A DNA stretch of 64,000 nt from Symsagittifera roscoffensis. Taxonomy: Eukaryota > Xenacoelomorpha > Acoela > Convolutidae. This document shows, in pieces, positions 22,713 through 32,775 of this stretch (position 1 is its first letter; each line of letters begins with the position of its first letter). Location: NCBI RefSeq assembly GCF_963678635.1, contig NC_087066.1:10630723-10694722 (forward strand). Reading direction: 5' to 3'. Under the pieces are notes generated by a model. That model had not been told where the DNA came from. It was given only the letters and a program-made list of their open reading frames with translations, and made no database searches. The position numbers and the translations under genes were made by a program.

Positions 22713-23666
22713 CTACTTGTAGTCGTAATTTTGCCTGCTTTTCTTTCCGTGTAGATTTTGGGCTAAAGGTAACCGGAGCGACTTCGTGTCCGTCTGCTGT
22801 TCGCAGACCATATTTTCGAGGCTGCATCTCCCGAGGTGGTATCGTACGTAGTTGCTGAATCGCGCTTGTCCATAAACCCTCTCACGTGCTATGGCTGCTG
22901 CTTTGCGTCTCGTTCGCGGTGGTTCTCGTACGTGTTGTTCCTCGGCAGGATCGTCGTGTCCTTGTGCACTTCCACCTGGTTCTGGCGTTCCCGTTCCGTC
23001 CATGTGATCTTCGAGGGGTGCTTCCTGTTGCTCAGGCTGAGGTGGGTTGTTTGGGTCCAGTCCGATGTCAGGTGGAGATGGCGATCGTGGTCGTGCGATT
23101 GGTACTGGTGGCGGAGCTCGTGGAGGTGGTGGCGGTCGCAGTGGTGCCATCACTGCTGCAGGGGGCGGTGGTGGCAGTGCTGGTGCCAGTGCTCCTCCTA
23201 ATGGTATTGATAATCGGATGGTCGTCGGAGCTGCTTGTGGGATTTCGCTGTCGGGTTGAGGTTGGACATCGTCAAGCAGTCTTGGTAGGTAGTCGTCAAA
23301 TAGTCCCGGCTCGCTGCGGTACTTGCTGAGTGACGTGTCTACCACGAATTGAGTTGTGTCTATTGGATCAACGTCTTCTGGTTGGTGCTGTGGTCGAATC
23401 GATCTGAGACGAAATCTTTGTACACACTGCGTGTGATTGGTTCCGACTTTCCTTACTATATAATTGCTGTTAGTGAGCACCTTTTCGACTCTATACAGGG
23501 GGAGCCATACTTGGAGTGACTTATTCCTGTTATCAGACTGATTGGTCAGAAGGCAAAACGAGTGAAGTACTAGCGGCTGGGCTAGTGCTTTCTGGTCGTA
23601 GTATCCTCGGTATCTGTGGTATGATGACACGATGTTGTCTTTCGTCTCCTTGAATTTTTCGAGCAT
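22713..23666 (-). CDS. pol: Integrase C-terminal region with proline-rich tail
   Basis: This frame overlaps the expected continuation of integrase after a shift near 23680. The first 140 codons contain 'NYIVRKVGTNHTQCVQRFRL', fitting the small beta-barrel/GPY-type C-terminal domain that reads target DNA or chromatin. A long Pro/Ala-rich stretch and a basic Arg-rich segment follow. It is not a separate gene; it is the end of Pol, followed by the macro-domain ORF. The glycine-rich plus-strand ORFs over it are shadows of the proline codons. Confidence 0.6.
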   Translation of the reverse strand: MLEKFKETKDNIVSSYHRYRGYYDQKALAQPLVLHSFCLLTNQSDNRNKSLQVWLPLYRVEKVLTNSNYIVRKVGTNHTQCVQRFRLRSIRPQHQPEDVDPIDTTQFVVDTSLSKYRSEPGLFDDYLPRLLDDVQPQPDSEIPQAAPTTIRLSIPLGGALAPALPPPPPAAVMAPLRPPPPPRAPPPVPIARPRSPSPPDIGLDPNNPPQPEQQEAPLEDHMDGTGTPEPGGSAQGHDDPAEEQHVREPPRTRRKAAAIARERVYGQARFSNYVRYHLGRCSLENMVCEQQTDTKSLRLPLAQNLHGKKSRQNYDYK

Positions 23667-23683
23667 CGCGTCTTGTAGCGCAG

Positions 23684-25474
23684 TTACAAAGTCGGCGTCC
23701 GCCGTAGCGATTTCAACGCTTTGGTCGAAAATCTTAGATCAAGGGGTTTGATAGGCTCTCGCCCGTGAAAGATGGATCTAGGACAACATCCGATTGACGA
23801 ATAATATGAGGTGTTATGTATGAAGGTCCCAAGGGGTACGTAGCGGTGCCAATCTGTCCATTGAGCGTCAGTATTGATTTTGAGAATTCTTTTCAGTGCC
23901 CCATGGGATCTTTCTATTAGTCCTATGGTTTGTGGGTGTTTCAGCGTTGCATAACCGATTTGGATGTCTAGGAGGCCTGTGAGTTCGTGAATTAACTTGG
24001 ACGTAAATACACTTCCCAGGTCCGAGAGTATCCTTTTTGGTACATAGCTGTGTGAAAACATTTTCGTCAGTTCTCTTGCGACCGTATCAGCACTTGCGTT
24101 CGTCATTGGTGCTGCGAATAAGTATTTTGAAAAAACGTCAATTCCAGTGAGGACAAATTTGTACACCGGTGACTTTAACGGGCCTACTATATCGATTTGC
24201 ATCATGTCTCCTGGGTATGACTGTAATGATGAAAGTGGTTGAAGTGGCGGTGTTTGATGTTTACTGGACGCATTCTTAAGCTGCGGGCACGTTAAACAGT
24301 TTTTAACTGTGCTGACCAAAAACTCTGAGAATCCTGGAAAGTAGAATCTTTTTCTGAATTCTTCTGTGGTTCGTGTCATGCCAATATGTCCTCCTGTCAT
24401 CGAATTATGGACTCTGTATATGGTTTCGTTCCACAGGTGTTTCGGTACACAGAACTGTTTATGTTTGATTTTTCCAGTATCATCGTAGAAATTGCGTAGG
24501 AGAACTTCATCTTCGATGACAAGCCTATTAAATTGCTTGGCGTACTTCTTTAGTCGGCTGTTAGCATATGTCAGATCCGGAATTTCGTTTGCTTTAATCC
24601 ATTTTTTAACTTCTCCGATGTCGGAGTCCTGATCTTTTTCCTTTTTCCTGTCAAGGGGCTCGTTTTTGGAGTCTAATTCTATGTGAGTTTCTGCCGGATC
24701 TGGGTATTCTATCGCGTTTATCATGGGCCTCTTAAATAGTATCAATGATTTGGGCTCGAGTGTGCCCGTATTATCACGGCAGATTTGTTTATCGAGGTAG
24801 AGTCCTAATTTTTGCAGGTTTGCTATCAGAGCTTCGTCGACTTGTTCTCTTTCGGCAAATGCCTCTGCGATCAGGTTTAGCGATGCGTCAGGAAATTGTG
24901 CTGTCGAGTCAATATAAATTTCCCTGACTGGTATTTTGTCAGTCAGTTTGAGGGAAAGGGAGGCAGAGGGGTCCGTTTGCATCCTGGACAAGAAATCGGC
25001 TGCGTAGTTGGCCGTTCCTGGAATGTGTGCGATGATGATGTTGAAAGACAGTACTCTATCGAGGAAATTCCACACTGATGGGGGTATTGTTTTTGCTTGA
25101 AAAAATTGAGTGTGACTTCGGTTGTCTGTTAATACTATCACGGGTTTGGCAGATCCCCAAATGTAGTGCGAAAAGTGATCCAGCTCAAAATACAATGCTA
25201 GAAATTCTTTGTAATAGATTGAGAATTTTAGCTGTGCTGTATTAAACAGTCGAAAGCCGAACGAGACGGGTTCGTACGTCTTCACTTCGTTTTTCTCGTT
25301 TTTTACGTAGTCTTCGACCATCAGCACAAATCCGGTACCGTGGTAGCTGGCATCGCACAGAATGACATACTGCAGTCCTGGCTTGGGTAGTCTGAGTGTC
25401 AACGTGGTCGCTTGTATCAAGTCTGCTTTTAGAATTTCAAGGTTTTTATAGTGATCTTCGAAATCGTATTTCAA
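23684..25474 (-). CDS. pol: RNase H and integrase of the Env-bearing retroelement
   Basis: Residues about 30-160 are RNase H (LCDASYHGTG, YKEFLALYFELDHF, LTDNRS, NYAADFLSR), with the acidic residues present. At about 365-410 is the HHCC zinc finger (HNSMTGGHIG..NCLTCPQL). The catalytic core follows with all three acidic residues: Asp in MQIDIVGP, Asp in ILSDLGSVF and Glu in LIERSHG. RNase H removes genomic RNA during reverse transcription and integrase inserts the cDNA. The frame is separated from the RT frame by small indels at 25475-25582. Confidence 0.85.
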   Translation of the reverse strand: MKYDFEDHYKNLEILKADLIQATTLTLRLPKPGLQYVILCDASYHGTGFVLMVEDYVKNEKNEVKTYEPVSFGFRLFNTAQLKFSIYYKEFLALYFELDHFSHYIWGSAKPVIVLTDNRSHTQFFQAKTIPPSVWNFLDRVLSFNIIIAHIPGTANYAADFLSRMQTDPSASLSLKLTDKIPVREIYIDSTAQFPDASLNLIAEAFAEREQVDEALIANLQKLGLYLDKQICRDNTGTLEPKSLILFKRPMINAIEYPDPAETHIELDSKNEPLDRKKEKDQDSDIGEVKKWIKANEIPDLTYANSRLKKYAKQFNRLVIEDEVLLRNFYDDTGKIKHKQFCVPKHLWNETIYRVHNSMTGGHIGMTRTTEEFRKRFYFPGFSEFLVSTVKNCLTCPQLKNASSKHQTPPLQPLSSLQSYPGDMMQIDIVGPLKSPVYKFVLTGIDVFSKYLFAAPMTNASADTVARELTKMFSHSYVPKRILSDLGSVFTSKLIHELTGLLDIQIGYATLKHPQTIGLIERSHGALKRILKINTDAQWTDWHRYVPLGTFIHNTSYYSSIGCCPRSIFHGREPIKPLDLRFSTKALKSLRRTPTL

Positions 25475-25581
25475 AATCGATCTGTTTTTTCAGCAGCTTA
25501 TAAAAAGGTATTCATTTTTCACCAAGACTCTGCATGTAGTTCCTAAAAACTGTACAAACCCAATGAGTCTCTTTACTTGTT

Positions 25582-26442
25582 TCACGGTTCTTGGCATTTT
25601 ATTTTACTCAGAAATGTAGAAATTTTTGCTTTCCCTGGCGTAACTCCTTGTGGTGTCACTACATTTCCTAGGAACTTCATCCTTTGCGTTCCTATTTCGC
25701 ATTTCTTAGGTGAGAGTTTTAGACCTGACTTTCGGATGCATTCGAATATTTTCTTTAACGTGGGGATTAGTTCCTGATAATTATTCACCGCACTTCCTAT
25801 ATCATCCATGAATTGTGTACACAAATCCGCTGCTAGGCAGGGATTGAGGTAGTGGCGGATGAATGAACTGAATCCCGTGACCGATTTACTTAGACCTTGA
25901 GCTAGGCATTTGTAGGCGTATGTCCGCGAGCCGAAGTTAAATGCAAAAAGTTGGACCGAAAGGTCATCTGCCATTTGCACGCAATGGTATGCTTGCGAAC
26001 AGTCCAATTTGGTAAACAAACTCTTTTCGGCAAAGTGGTTTGATGCATCGGTCATGTTTGATATTGGGAAGTTGCTATTTATATAGTCGAATTTGATTGA
26101 GTGATTGATGCGTAGCAGGTCAATCAACATCCGCAATTTTCCAGATGGCTTTCGGTGCGCAAACAGCGGGCTACTGTATTTAGAGTGTGACAGTGTTGTT
26201 ATAAGTCCAAAGTAGTGCATCAGGGCTAATTCAACCGTCAGTTCATTCCTTAATTGGATGGGCGTAGGTGGTCCCTGCGTGTACAATGGGCGTTGATGCT
26301 CAGCTTGATCGGAATTATAGCCCACGTCAAATCGGTGTTTGGCAAATATGTCCGCATATTCGATAAGTAAATGTTCTACTTCTGACCTTTGGTCTTTTGT
26401 CAACACGGAATTCTCCCACTGAAAATTTTTCAGAAATGTCAT
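25582..26442 (-). CDS. pol: Reverse transcriptase of the Env-bearing retroelement
   Basis: Classic Ty3/gypsy RT blocks are visible: LRMLIDLLRIN, LFTKLDCSQAYH (first catalytic Asp), an AYKCLAQGLSKS block, and QFMDDIGSAV as the YxDD box with Phe for Tyr. The frame is lost just after 'VTPGKAKISTFLSKIK'. In the next 110 nt the RT-connection sequence can be followed only by switching frames, so this copy has several one-base indels there. Confidence 0.85.
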   Translation of the reverse strand: MTFLKNFQWENSVLTKDQRSEVEHLLIEYADIFAKHRFDVGYNSDQAEHQRPLYTQGPPTPIQLRNELTVELALMHYFGLITTLSHSKYSSPLFAHRKPSGKLRMLIDLLRINHSIKFDYINSNFPISNMTDASNHFAEKSLFTKLDCSQAYHCVQMADDLSVQLFAFNFGSRTYAYKCLAQGLSKSVTGFSSFIRHYLNPCLAADLCTQFMDDIGSAVNNYQELIPTLKKIFECIRKSGLKLSPKKCEIGTQRMKFLGNVVTPQGVTPGKAKISTFLSKIKCQEP

Positions 26443-26490
26443 CCGGTCTTGAATGTTATTATTTGGTTCAATTTTCTCGAGACCTTGAAA

Positions 26491-27582
26491 TTAGAGGATT
26501 TGGTCATAAATTTCCCTTTGAATACTCGGAAGAGAACCCGGGTTAGGGCACGTTTCTGGTGTCGGGAACCAAAACTTCTCGTATTCAGGCGGTGGCTTTT
26601 TTCCTGAGGCTTCTGATGGGCTCGTTTTTTGAGAAATTATTTCGTTAATACCGAGTTCGACATTTTCCGGCTGGTTCATTTTCGCTAATGCCAAAGTTTG
26701 CGGCTCGATCTGTATTAGATTTTCGTATTGGGTTAGCGTGAATATCGAAAATTTTCCGATTTCGGTTTTAAAAGGCAACGATAGGTGATGCTCCGTCATG
26801 TTAAATGCTGTGACGTAGACGATGCTTTGTTTGTTTACTTCATTTATAGATGAAGTTATTGCTAGTTGGCACTTTTCTTCTAGTTCTTGTGATGGAACTA
26901 CGATTCCCGACGTTTTTTCCATGTCCGTCGAGATATCTTGCAATTGGCATTCAACTATTACTGTTTGGTGGGGTGCAATTATGTGTTTCTTGGTGAGAAC
27001 TAGAGGGAATTTTTTAAATCGGTTGGTGCGTCTAGGTGCATTGACGGGTTTAATTTCATTGATTTGGAGTGTCAAATCGGGAAAGTGAAGTAAGTTGTAT
27101 TTTGGGCAAACATGTATATGGTGTTTTTTAAAGAAAGGGTTTCCGAGGGTTGTTGAATTGGCCGAATTCAACACTAGGAACGTTTCCGTAAAGTTCATGT
27201 CTGCCATATGAAATTCAATAGTTACTTCGGTTTCTATTGACACCAGTTGCCCTCCTGCCATTCTCACTTGCTTGAGGCTTGATTTTGCGTTTTTATAGGG
27301 CGCGAATAATGTTTTTTCTTTCTTGATTTCATCGAATGTGCGTTTCGAAATAACGTTCGCACATGCTCCTGTGTCAATCGATACTCTTCTTTGAACGCTT
27401 GGCGCGAATCTTATTTTCATATAGGTTACCACTGTTCCTTCATTTGGGATGACTGCGTACAGATCAATAATTTCATTGTCTATTACGTCTTGAAGTTTTA
27501 TTTTGCGTGATTTTCGCGATCTTTGTGATTTAAATGATTTGACTGACTGACTCTGTGGCTGAATTAGTTTTTTTGGTTCCAT
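26491..27582 (-). CDS. pol: Retroelement aspartic protease region
   Basis: A basic N-terminal stretch leads into a retropepsin-like domain with SIDTGACANVIS (active-site DTG intact, residues about 71-82) and a downstream 'NSTTLGNPFFKKHHI' block. Proteases of this type cut the Gag-Pol polyprotein. The frame ends about 50 nt before the RT ORF, in a different frame. Confidence 0.75.
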   Translation of the reverse strand: MEPKKLIQPQSQSVKSFKSQRSRKSRKIKLQDVIDNEIIDLYAVIPNEGTVVTYMKIRFAPSVQRRVSIDTGACANVISKRTFDEIKKEKTLFAPYKNAKSSLKQVRMAGGQLVSIETEVTIEFHMADMNFTETFLVLNSANSTTLGNPFFKKHHIHVCPKYNLLHFPDLTLQINEIKPVNAPRRTNRFKKFPLVLTKKHIIAPHQTVIVECQLQDISTDMEKTSGIVVPSQELEEKCQLAITSSINEVNKQSIVYVTAFNMTEHHLSLPFKTEIGKFSIFTLTQYENLIQIEPQTLALAKMNQPENVELGINEIISQKTSPSEASGKKPPPEYEKFWFPTPETCPNPGSLPSIQREIYDQIL

Positions 27583-27599
27583 TTGGAACGGGAAATTTT

Positions 27600-28046
27600 G
27601 TTGCTGTTGTCCATGTGGCTTGGGTTTGTACCAACATTGGCTGATAGTATGGCCAAACTTCCCGCAGTGGTCACAAAACTTATGATCCAGTGCGTACTGC
27701 TGATGTACTAGGATTTTGGGTGTGCACCTGCTGCATCATTAGTTGTGAGGCTTGTTGGGCAAACGGGTTGTTCTGTTGTGGCTGCGTGGCTATCGCTTGT
27801 TGCTGTTGGTGTTGTTGAGGGTACATCTGGTTCGGAGGGAATTGGACATTCTGTTGTGTATGAGTTCTGGTTTTGTTGGAACTGTGGGTTCGGTTGAATT
27901 CCAGGTATCTGTGGGGGAAACTGGAACATTTGTGGGAGGTACTGCATATTTTGGAATCCAGGGAAACCTTGTTCAAAATGACAGTCGCCTGGCGCTAAAC
28001 AAACTACTACCGGACCCACTACTATCGACTTGAATGCTACTATCAC
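27600..28046 (-). pseudogene. gag: Truncated gag end with Gln-rich stretch and CCHC zinc knuckle
   Basis: On the minus strand, just upstream of the protease ORF, is a CCHC knuckle (CDHCGKFGHTISQC). It is preceded by a Gln/Pro/Asn-rich segment that is open in two overlapping frames (27976-27680 and 28046-27708), indicating a frameshift. The capsid part of Gag, the leader and the 5' LTR are absent. The retroelement sequence stops at about 28046. Confidence 0.6.
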
Positions 28047-28089
28047 TCAACCTGACCCTCAGACTATACTTAACTCAACTGCCGAGCAG

Positions 28090-28894
28090 GCTGATTAACT
28101 GACATTCGTGGAGTCTTTTCCGATAAGTTCTCCGAATTTTCGCCGACCCAGTCCAAGGCCACCAATACGATCTCGTCAACTGAACCGCATCTCTCGATTG
28201 GATCAAATACGCCAACGAAACCGAGCCCGTGAACGGGCTGCAAAAACCCGTTTTGTTGCCACCAGGACTTCAATTCTAAAAAATTGGTCACACCCAGCTA
28301 TTGGAGGCGATGAGACAGTGTCGCCTATCGAAGCCAGGAAAAGTTAACACGGCCGCAAACATTGGAGTTCTCGCTGTCAATGGGGGCAAATATCTTCTTT
28401 CCTCGTCAAAGAAGGAGATCGTGGGACTGCCTGGCCTCTTCGATGCAGACCTGGAATTGACAGAGGAGGATCGTTTTCTTGGCCCTATGAAACGCGCTAT
28501 CATAAACAAGGACATCACATCTTTCAACAAGCTTGGTTCGTATATGGCCCAATTCTGGCCTAAAGCAGCTGTGGTTAATAACTGTGTAGTTATCGATAAT
28601 AAATTGGCCATACCCGAACCTCTTCGACAAGCCGTGCTCACTCGTCTTCACCGATTTCACCCGGGACCAGAGGCCTCGATGGCGGTCTCTGAATACCTCT
28701 GGTGGCCATTCATGAACCGTCAGATCTTTGATATGTGCGAGAAATGCCGTGAATGCACCTTGTTTGGTAAGAATCTTACACCAGCGTCAATTTTTAATAC
28801 TGCGCAACCTTTGCCTGTTCTGTCTGGACCTAATCAGGAATTACAACTATATTTTGCTGGTCCTCGGCAAAATCTAGTTCAGCACAATCACTGA
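28090..28894 (+). pseudogene. pol: Fragment of a second Ty3/gypsy element: RNase H-integrase linker and integrase zinc finger
   Basis: The ORF at 28301-28894 contains an RNase H-to-integrase linker and the integrase HHCC finger (HRFHPGPEASM, then CEKCREC). It stops at the start of the catalytic core, where 'ELQLYFAGP' has Tyr at the position normally held by the first catalytic Asp. A shifted frame at about 28108-28347 carries the preceding linker. The fragment is on the opposite strand to the neighbouring Env-bearing element and its sequence differs, so it belongs to another family. Confidence 0.65.
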
Positions 28895-28899
28895 GGATT

Positions 28900-30940
28900 A
28901 ATGCTGCACTCCAATACGCTTCTGCAAGAAATCGACTTTATTTAAATTTGAGAAGCCACGAGTGCTCCTCAGTGAAATCAGAAACGTGAAGACATGCGCT
29001 TTCACAAACATCCAAATTTGAACTATTCTAATAGTTTTAACCACCCTTTAGTCTTAAACATTAGGCATATGCTGACGAGTAAGCTTAAGGGGTGTTTTCA
29101 GAATTTTGGACTTAGGTGTAGAAGTTAGGTTTGGGTTTGGATAAAATTTTATATTTTACTAGTCTATATTATACTGGTCAAACAGAAATACAAATGTCAC
29201 CGACCGAGGACCTCTGAAAAGAACTAGAACGGTTTTCGTCACGGAAAAAATTGTGGCATTTTTAAAGGAGACCGTGAGGAAGAATGTGTAGGAGAACTGA
29301 TTACGGCACATATGTTAACGAAAAGATATCCGATAAACTCAAAGCGTATCCAAGGACAACCAAAGAAACACATCATTAAGCAATTAGGAGAAAATTTCCA
29401 GAATCAGAATTTTCTACAAGTAAAGACTTATTTACGCTGGACAATGCGCTTGCCAGGAATAAAGGCTCTTGTGTAGTTTCTGTTTTAAAAAGTGTACCGA
29501 AATCTGCTCATTAGAAAAATCAAATAAAGTATCATCTACCACAACCTTGGCCTTTGACTCTGTTATATGTTATCTTTTAGAAGTATTTAAGTTTCTGGCT
29601 CTTTTCCCCTTACCCCAAATTTCAAAATTTTTACTTCCAAAGATGTTTACGGCTAATGCGTGATGTTACGAAGCAAGGTATGAAGAACAAACTTGTTCAA
29701 TAAATAGCTTGTTCACTATGCCAAAAAATGCATTTTGATAAGGTTACGATGGCTTTTCAAAAGATATAGTCAAATGTGGGATGAAGTGGAAAAGAGTAGA
29801 GTTTTTGGATCTCCAACTTGATCTTGCCTATGCCGAGTCGACAAGCCCGAGGTTGAAGGTTATCAGAGAGATTTTTCAATTCGGGCGCACTATTAGAACT
29901 AGCACTGAGGTGGAAGTTGCACGTTAATTACGAGAGAATCTTGAAAAAACTGGTAGTCTTCAGCTCCATTGTTAACAGCGCTTTTTGAATTTCATCAATC
30001 TAGCAGCTGCAGCCAAGGAAACTTCAACAACTGGCGACTGTCGTTATACGGTGTTATATTTAGATTTCCTTGATTGTGCGGCTAAGGGATTTTAAAAAAT
30101 GTAGAAAAAAATGTTAAAAAAACAAGTTTTGCTATTTCAATCCAAAATAAAAAACAAGGTTCTATTTCAATTTGAAATCAGAACAATAGGTGTTCTTTTT
30201 TTGACTACACGATAACCGTAGTCACACATGCTTGGCTAACAAAAAAACGGCAGCTTTGATGTCACTTTAATTTAGCAGAGATAGCTTGTACAGTTAAAAA
30301 ACCACATTAACAGTGCAACAATGCCGTGCACAGAAAAGATTTACTTTATTTGAACTAGTGGCGTCGTTGCATTCCAAAAAATCAATCATCTGGTTTAAAT
30401 CAATCATCGGAAAAATTGTAAGCTGATTCTGATTGGCGCTGACAGAGGATTTGCACGTATAATTGTAAGCAGAAAAGAAAATGTTGCAAGGAAAAATACA
30501 TTGAAAGTTTTTACTAGCATAACTGCTAAGAATTTAAAAACTAAATAACTAAACATGGCGTCATTATGTTTCGTATTTGCTACTGGTATAAAAGAAGACA
30601 AATAGCATTAATCAAATGAAGCAACCACGACACAGCAGTAAAAATGCACAATACATTTTCCAAATAAAGAGAAGGAAATCTTTAACACTTAAAAAGTTTT
30701 TAAGTTTTATTTCAAATTTTTAAATTATTATCTTCTGCGGGTGAACAAGACTCAGTTGGATGCCAATTCAAGATACAGTGCTCTCTCATTCTGGCACCTA
30801 GGAGCGCGAAGCAAACCAGTAATGAGACTATCAGGAGCGCGTAGCAGAAGAGTAGCACCTCAACGACTATCGATGGGAGCGCGTAGCATCAGGAGACGTT
30901 ATTTGCGGGGGGATGTGTGGGGGTGGGGGAAGGGGGTGGG
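28900..30940. other. AT-rich intergenic sequence, no gene seen
   Basis: No recognisable coding sequence is present. At 29180-29460 a mixed-frame stretch of somewhat higher coding character could be an old transposon fragment, but it cannot be assigned. The Rheb-like gene ends at 30943 on the minus strand. Confidence 0.4.
30801..30888. repeat. Three copies of a GGAGCGCGTAGCA motif
   Basis: GGAGCGCGAAGCA at 30801-30813, GGAGCGCGTAGCA at 30834-30846 and GGAGCGCGTAGCA at 30876-30888 stand just downstream of the 3' end of the Rheb-like gene. They are followed by a G-rich run at 30907-30942. Spacing is irregular (33 and 42 bp). The function is unknown. Confidence 0.6.
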
Positions 30941-30942
30941 GG

Positions 30943-32366
30943 CTACATGAGTCTGCACTTGTCTGAGCGTGGACTGCGTGTACCAAGGTAGACCAAGCGT
31001 CTCTCGCGTTCGATGTGTGCGAGAATGTTTGTGAATATCTCCTCCACTCCCTCGCCCGAGCAGGCGGAACATTCGGCGAATAGCATGTCCCACCTCGTGG
31101 CCAGCTCCTTCCCTTTTTCAAATGGCACTTGTCTGTCCTGAAAACAATCATTTAAACCTCAAAACTGTCTCTGCTACATATCTGCTGTAATTTGCGTCAT
31201 CGTGATAAGATTCTGAAATTGTATGTATTTTGCCGAAAGTACAGATGGAGATGACCACCAACTTTTGTCCTCCTGCGAACAAAGTTATTCATGGGAAAAG
31301 TCTACATTCGGTGGCAACACCCTTGCTTATCGCAAAGGTAACAATATATTGGCTCTGAAAGCGCAATCAGAAAACTTTTTTGACAGCAATCAGACCACAG
31401 CTAAAGCAAACTGGACTCAATTTTGAATCTCAATTGACGACAACTTCAATGAGACTCGGCAGATAAAGCCCCCACTCACCCCTAGGTCGAGTTTGTTTCC
31501 GACGACAATGATGGGTCTGGATGTACCAATGGTTTCCTGCAGTTTCTTGTATATGTTCTTGAGGCCCTCGAAGGAATTGATGTCGTTGACCGCATAGACT
31601 AGCAGGTACCCGTCACATGACTGCAGTGCGTGGGTGGGGAGGAGACTGTACTCTTCTTGACCAGCAGTGTCTGTGATCATCAGATCAATCTCCATATTCT
31701 GAACAATGCAGAAAAATACATAATTATTCTGCGGATCTTTAAAATATCGCATCCAATTATCATTGACGCATTCTACTCCTACTACCAGATAATTGCATGT
31801 GTACAGAAAATGTTAACGTCAGCCATTTCTGCATAAAATCAGATATGTTGTGAAAACAAATTGATGCACCTGGGATCTATAATATTATCCTTTTAGTACT
31901 AGTACTACCTGCTATTAATACTTCAACTCTTCGAAGGTCTATGCCCTTTTGAGTTTGAGGCAATTTAAGGATATGCTTATATTATATTCTTCATATTTTT
32001 ATTTTGTTCGTTGCTAATTATGATGTTCAAAATTTAAGCTCACGTTGAAGGTAACCATTAAGAGGGCATAAACTATGGCTGTTGTTAATCCTCTCAATTA
32101 TTTGATGGCTGATTAATCGTACTGAATTAAAATGAAAATGAGTTTTGATTCAAACAAATTCTTCTTCATCTACTCTTTTGGAATCTGACCTGGAAGGCGA
32201 GTGTCTTTTGGTAGGTCTGTTCGATGGTGGGGAAGTATTTAGGGGTGAAGGCGTCGTGGACATATCTCTGCACTACTGATGTCTTGCCCACATTCCAGTA
32301 GCCCAACACGGCGATGTTCCTCTGTCGCTTGCCGCCACTGCGACCACTGGTCGATTTACTAGACAT
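30943..32366 (-). CDS. RHEB: Rheb-like Ras-family GTPase
   Basis: Three exons join in phase 0: 32366-32190, 31698-31480 and 31137-30943, giving 196 residues. Donors are GTCAGA and GTGAGT; acceptors are 'tgttcag' and 'gttttcag'. Nucleotide-binding motifs are all present: GYWNVGKTS (residues 22-30, P-loop), PTIEQT (45-50, switch I), DTAGQ (69-73, switch II) and NKLD (about 127-130), plus a SAC in place of the usual SAK. The protein ends in CRLM, a CAAX box for prenylation, so it should attach to membranes. 'GYLLVYAVNDINSFE' and 'YSLLPTHA' fit Rheb better than other Ras groups. Rheb activates TORC1 at the lysosome. The N-terminal 15 residues are Ser/Lys/Arg-rich. It could be a Rheb paralogue and not the main Rheb. 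Confidence 0.8.
31273..31343. repeat. Copy of a dispersed repeat with a CCCTTGCTTATCGCAAAGG core
   Basis: This intronic segment of the Rheb-like gene matches 38558-38630 over about 70 bp (order: ctgcgaacaaagtt, catgggaaaagtct, acccttgcttatcgcaa). A shorter copy is at 35041-35069 and a degenerate one at 10504-10556. The core is palindromic (TACCCTTGC / GCAAGGGTA around TTATC). Probably a small transposable-element family. Confidence 0.55.
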
Positions 32367-32525
32367 GCACTATCTGGAAACAATTACAATTAACTACAAG
32401 AACTACCAAATCATAATAACCATAGTCGTTATTGAGTCAAGAAAAATGAAACAGAGATGGAACAAAATATGAGCTCAAGCTAATCGGGCGATAACTGTTT
32501 GCATTTTATCTGTTAATCATCATTA

Positions 32526-32775
32526 AAGGGGAGCGGTGGTGAAGTGGTTACATCTCCGCCTCTCAATCGAAAGATCGGATGTTCGAGGCCCACCATGGCC
32601 CGTGCTCGTTGCTTGAGGGTGAGGCAATATTACCCATCCCAGAAAAATAAACAAAAAAATGCATGTAGTTCTTAAGCAGGGGCACAACAGCGGTTCTCCG
32701 TGAAAAGCCAAACAGCTCATATGTTGGTCCTCTCCTTTAGGGATAAAACGTCTTAATTAAAATAATAATCTGAAT
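32526..32775 (+). mobile_element. tRNA-derived SINE
   Basis: The 5' part begins 'ggggagcggtggtgaagtgg' and contains an A-box-like TGGTGAAGTGG. About 40 nt later comes a B-box-like TGTTCGAGGCC, spaced as in a Pol III promoter. A body of about 160 bp unrelated to tRNA follows, ending in an AAT-rich tail (aataataat). This is the layout of a tRNA-headed SINE. The parental tRNA and any partner LINE are not identified. Confidence 0.55.

Larger units (their letters stand above)
17534..28046 (-). mobile_element. Env-bearing Ty3/gypsy-class retroelement with macro-domain and antisense cargo, 5'-truncated
   Basis: Minus-strand order: gag zinc knuckle, protease, RT, RNase H, integrase with DDE, proline-rich integrase C-terminus, macro domain, then Env, polypurine tract and presumed LTR. 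The interval between macro domain and env (about 19870-22140) carries two plus-strand ORFs. The integrase, protease and RT active sites are intact, but frameshifts break pol near 25475-25582 and near 23680, and a TGA interrupts env. The gag end is cut at about 28046, where a plus-strand fragment of another element begins. This arrangement resembles an endogenous-retrovirus-like errantivirus-type element that has gained extra genes. Confidence 0.75.

Noticed and set aside
22836-23329. Gly/Trp/Val-rich plus-strand ORFs
   Set aside because: They are shadows of the proline- and alanine-rich integrase tail on the minus strand.
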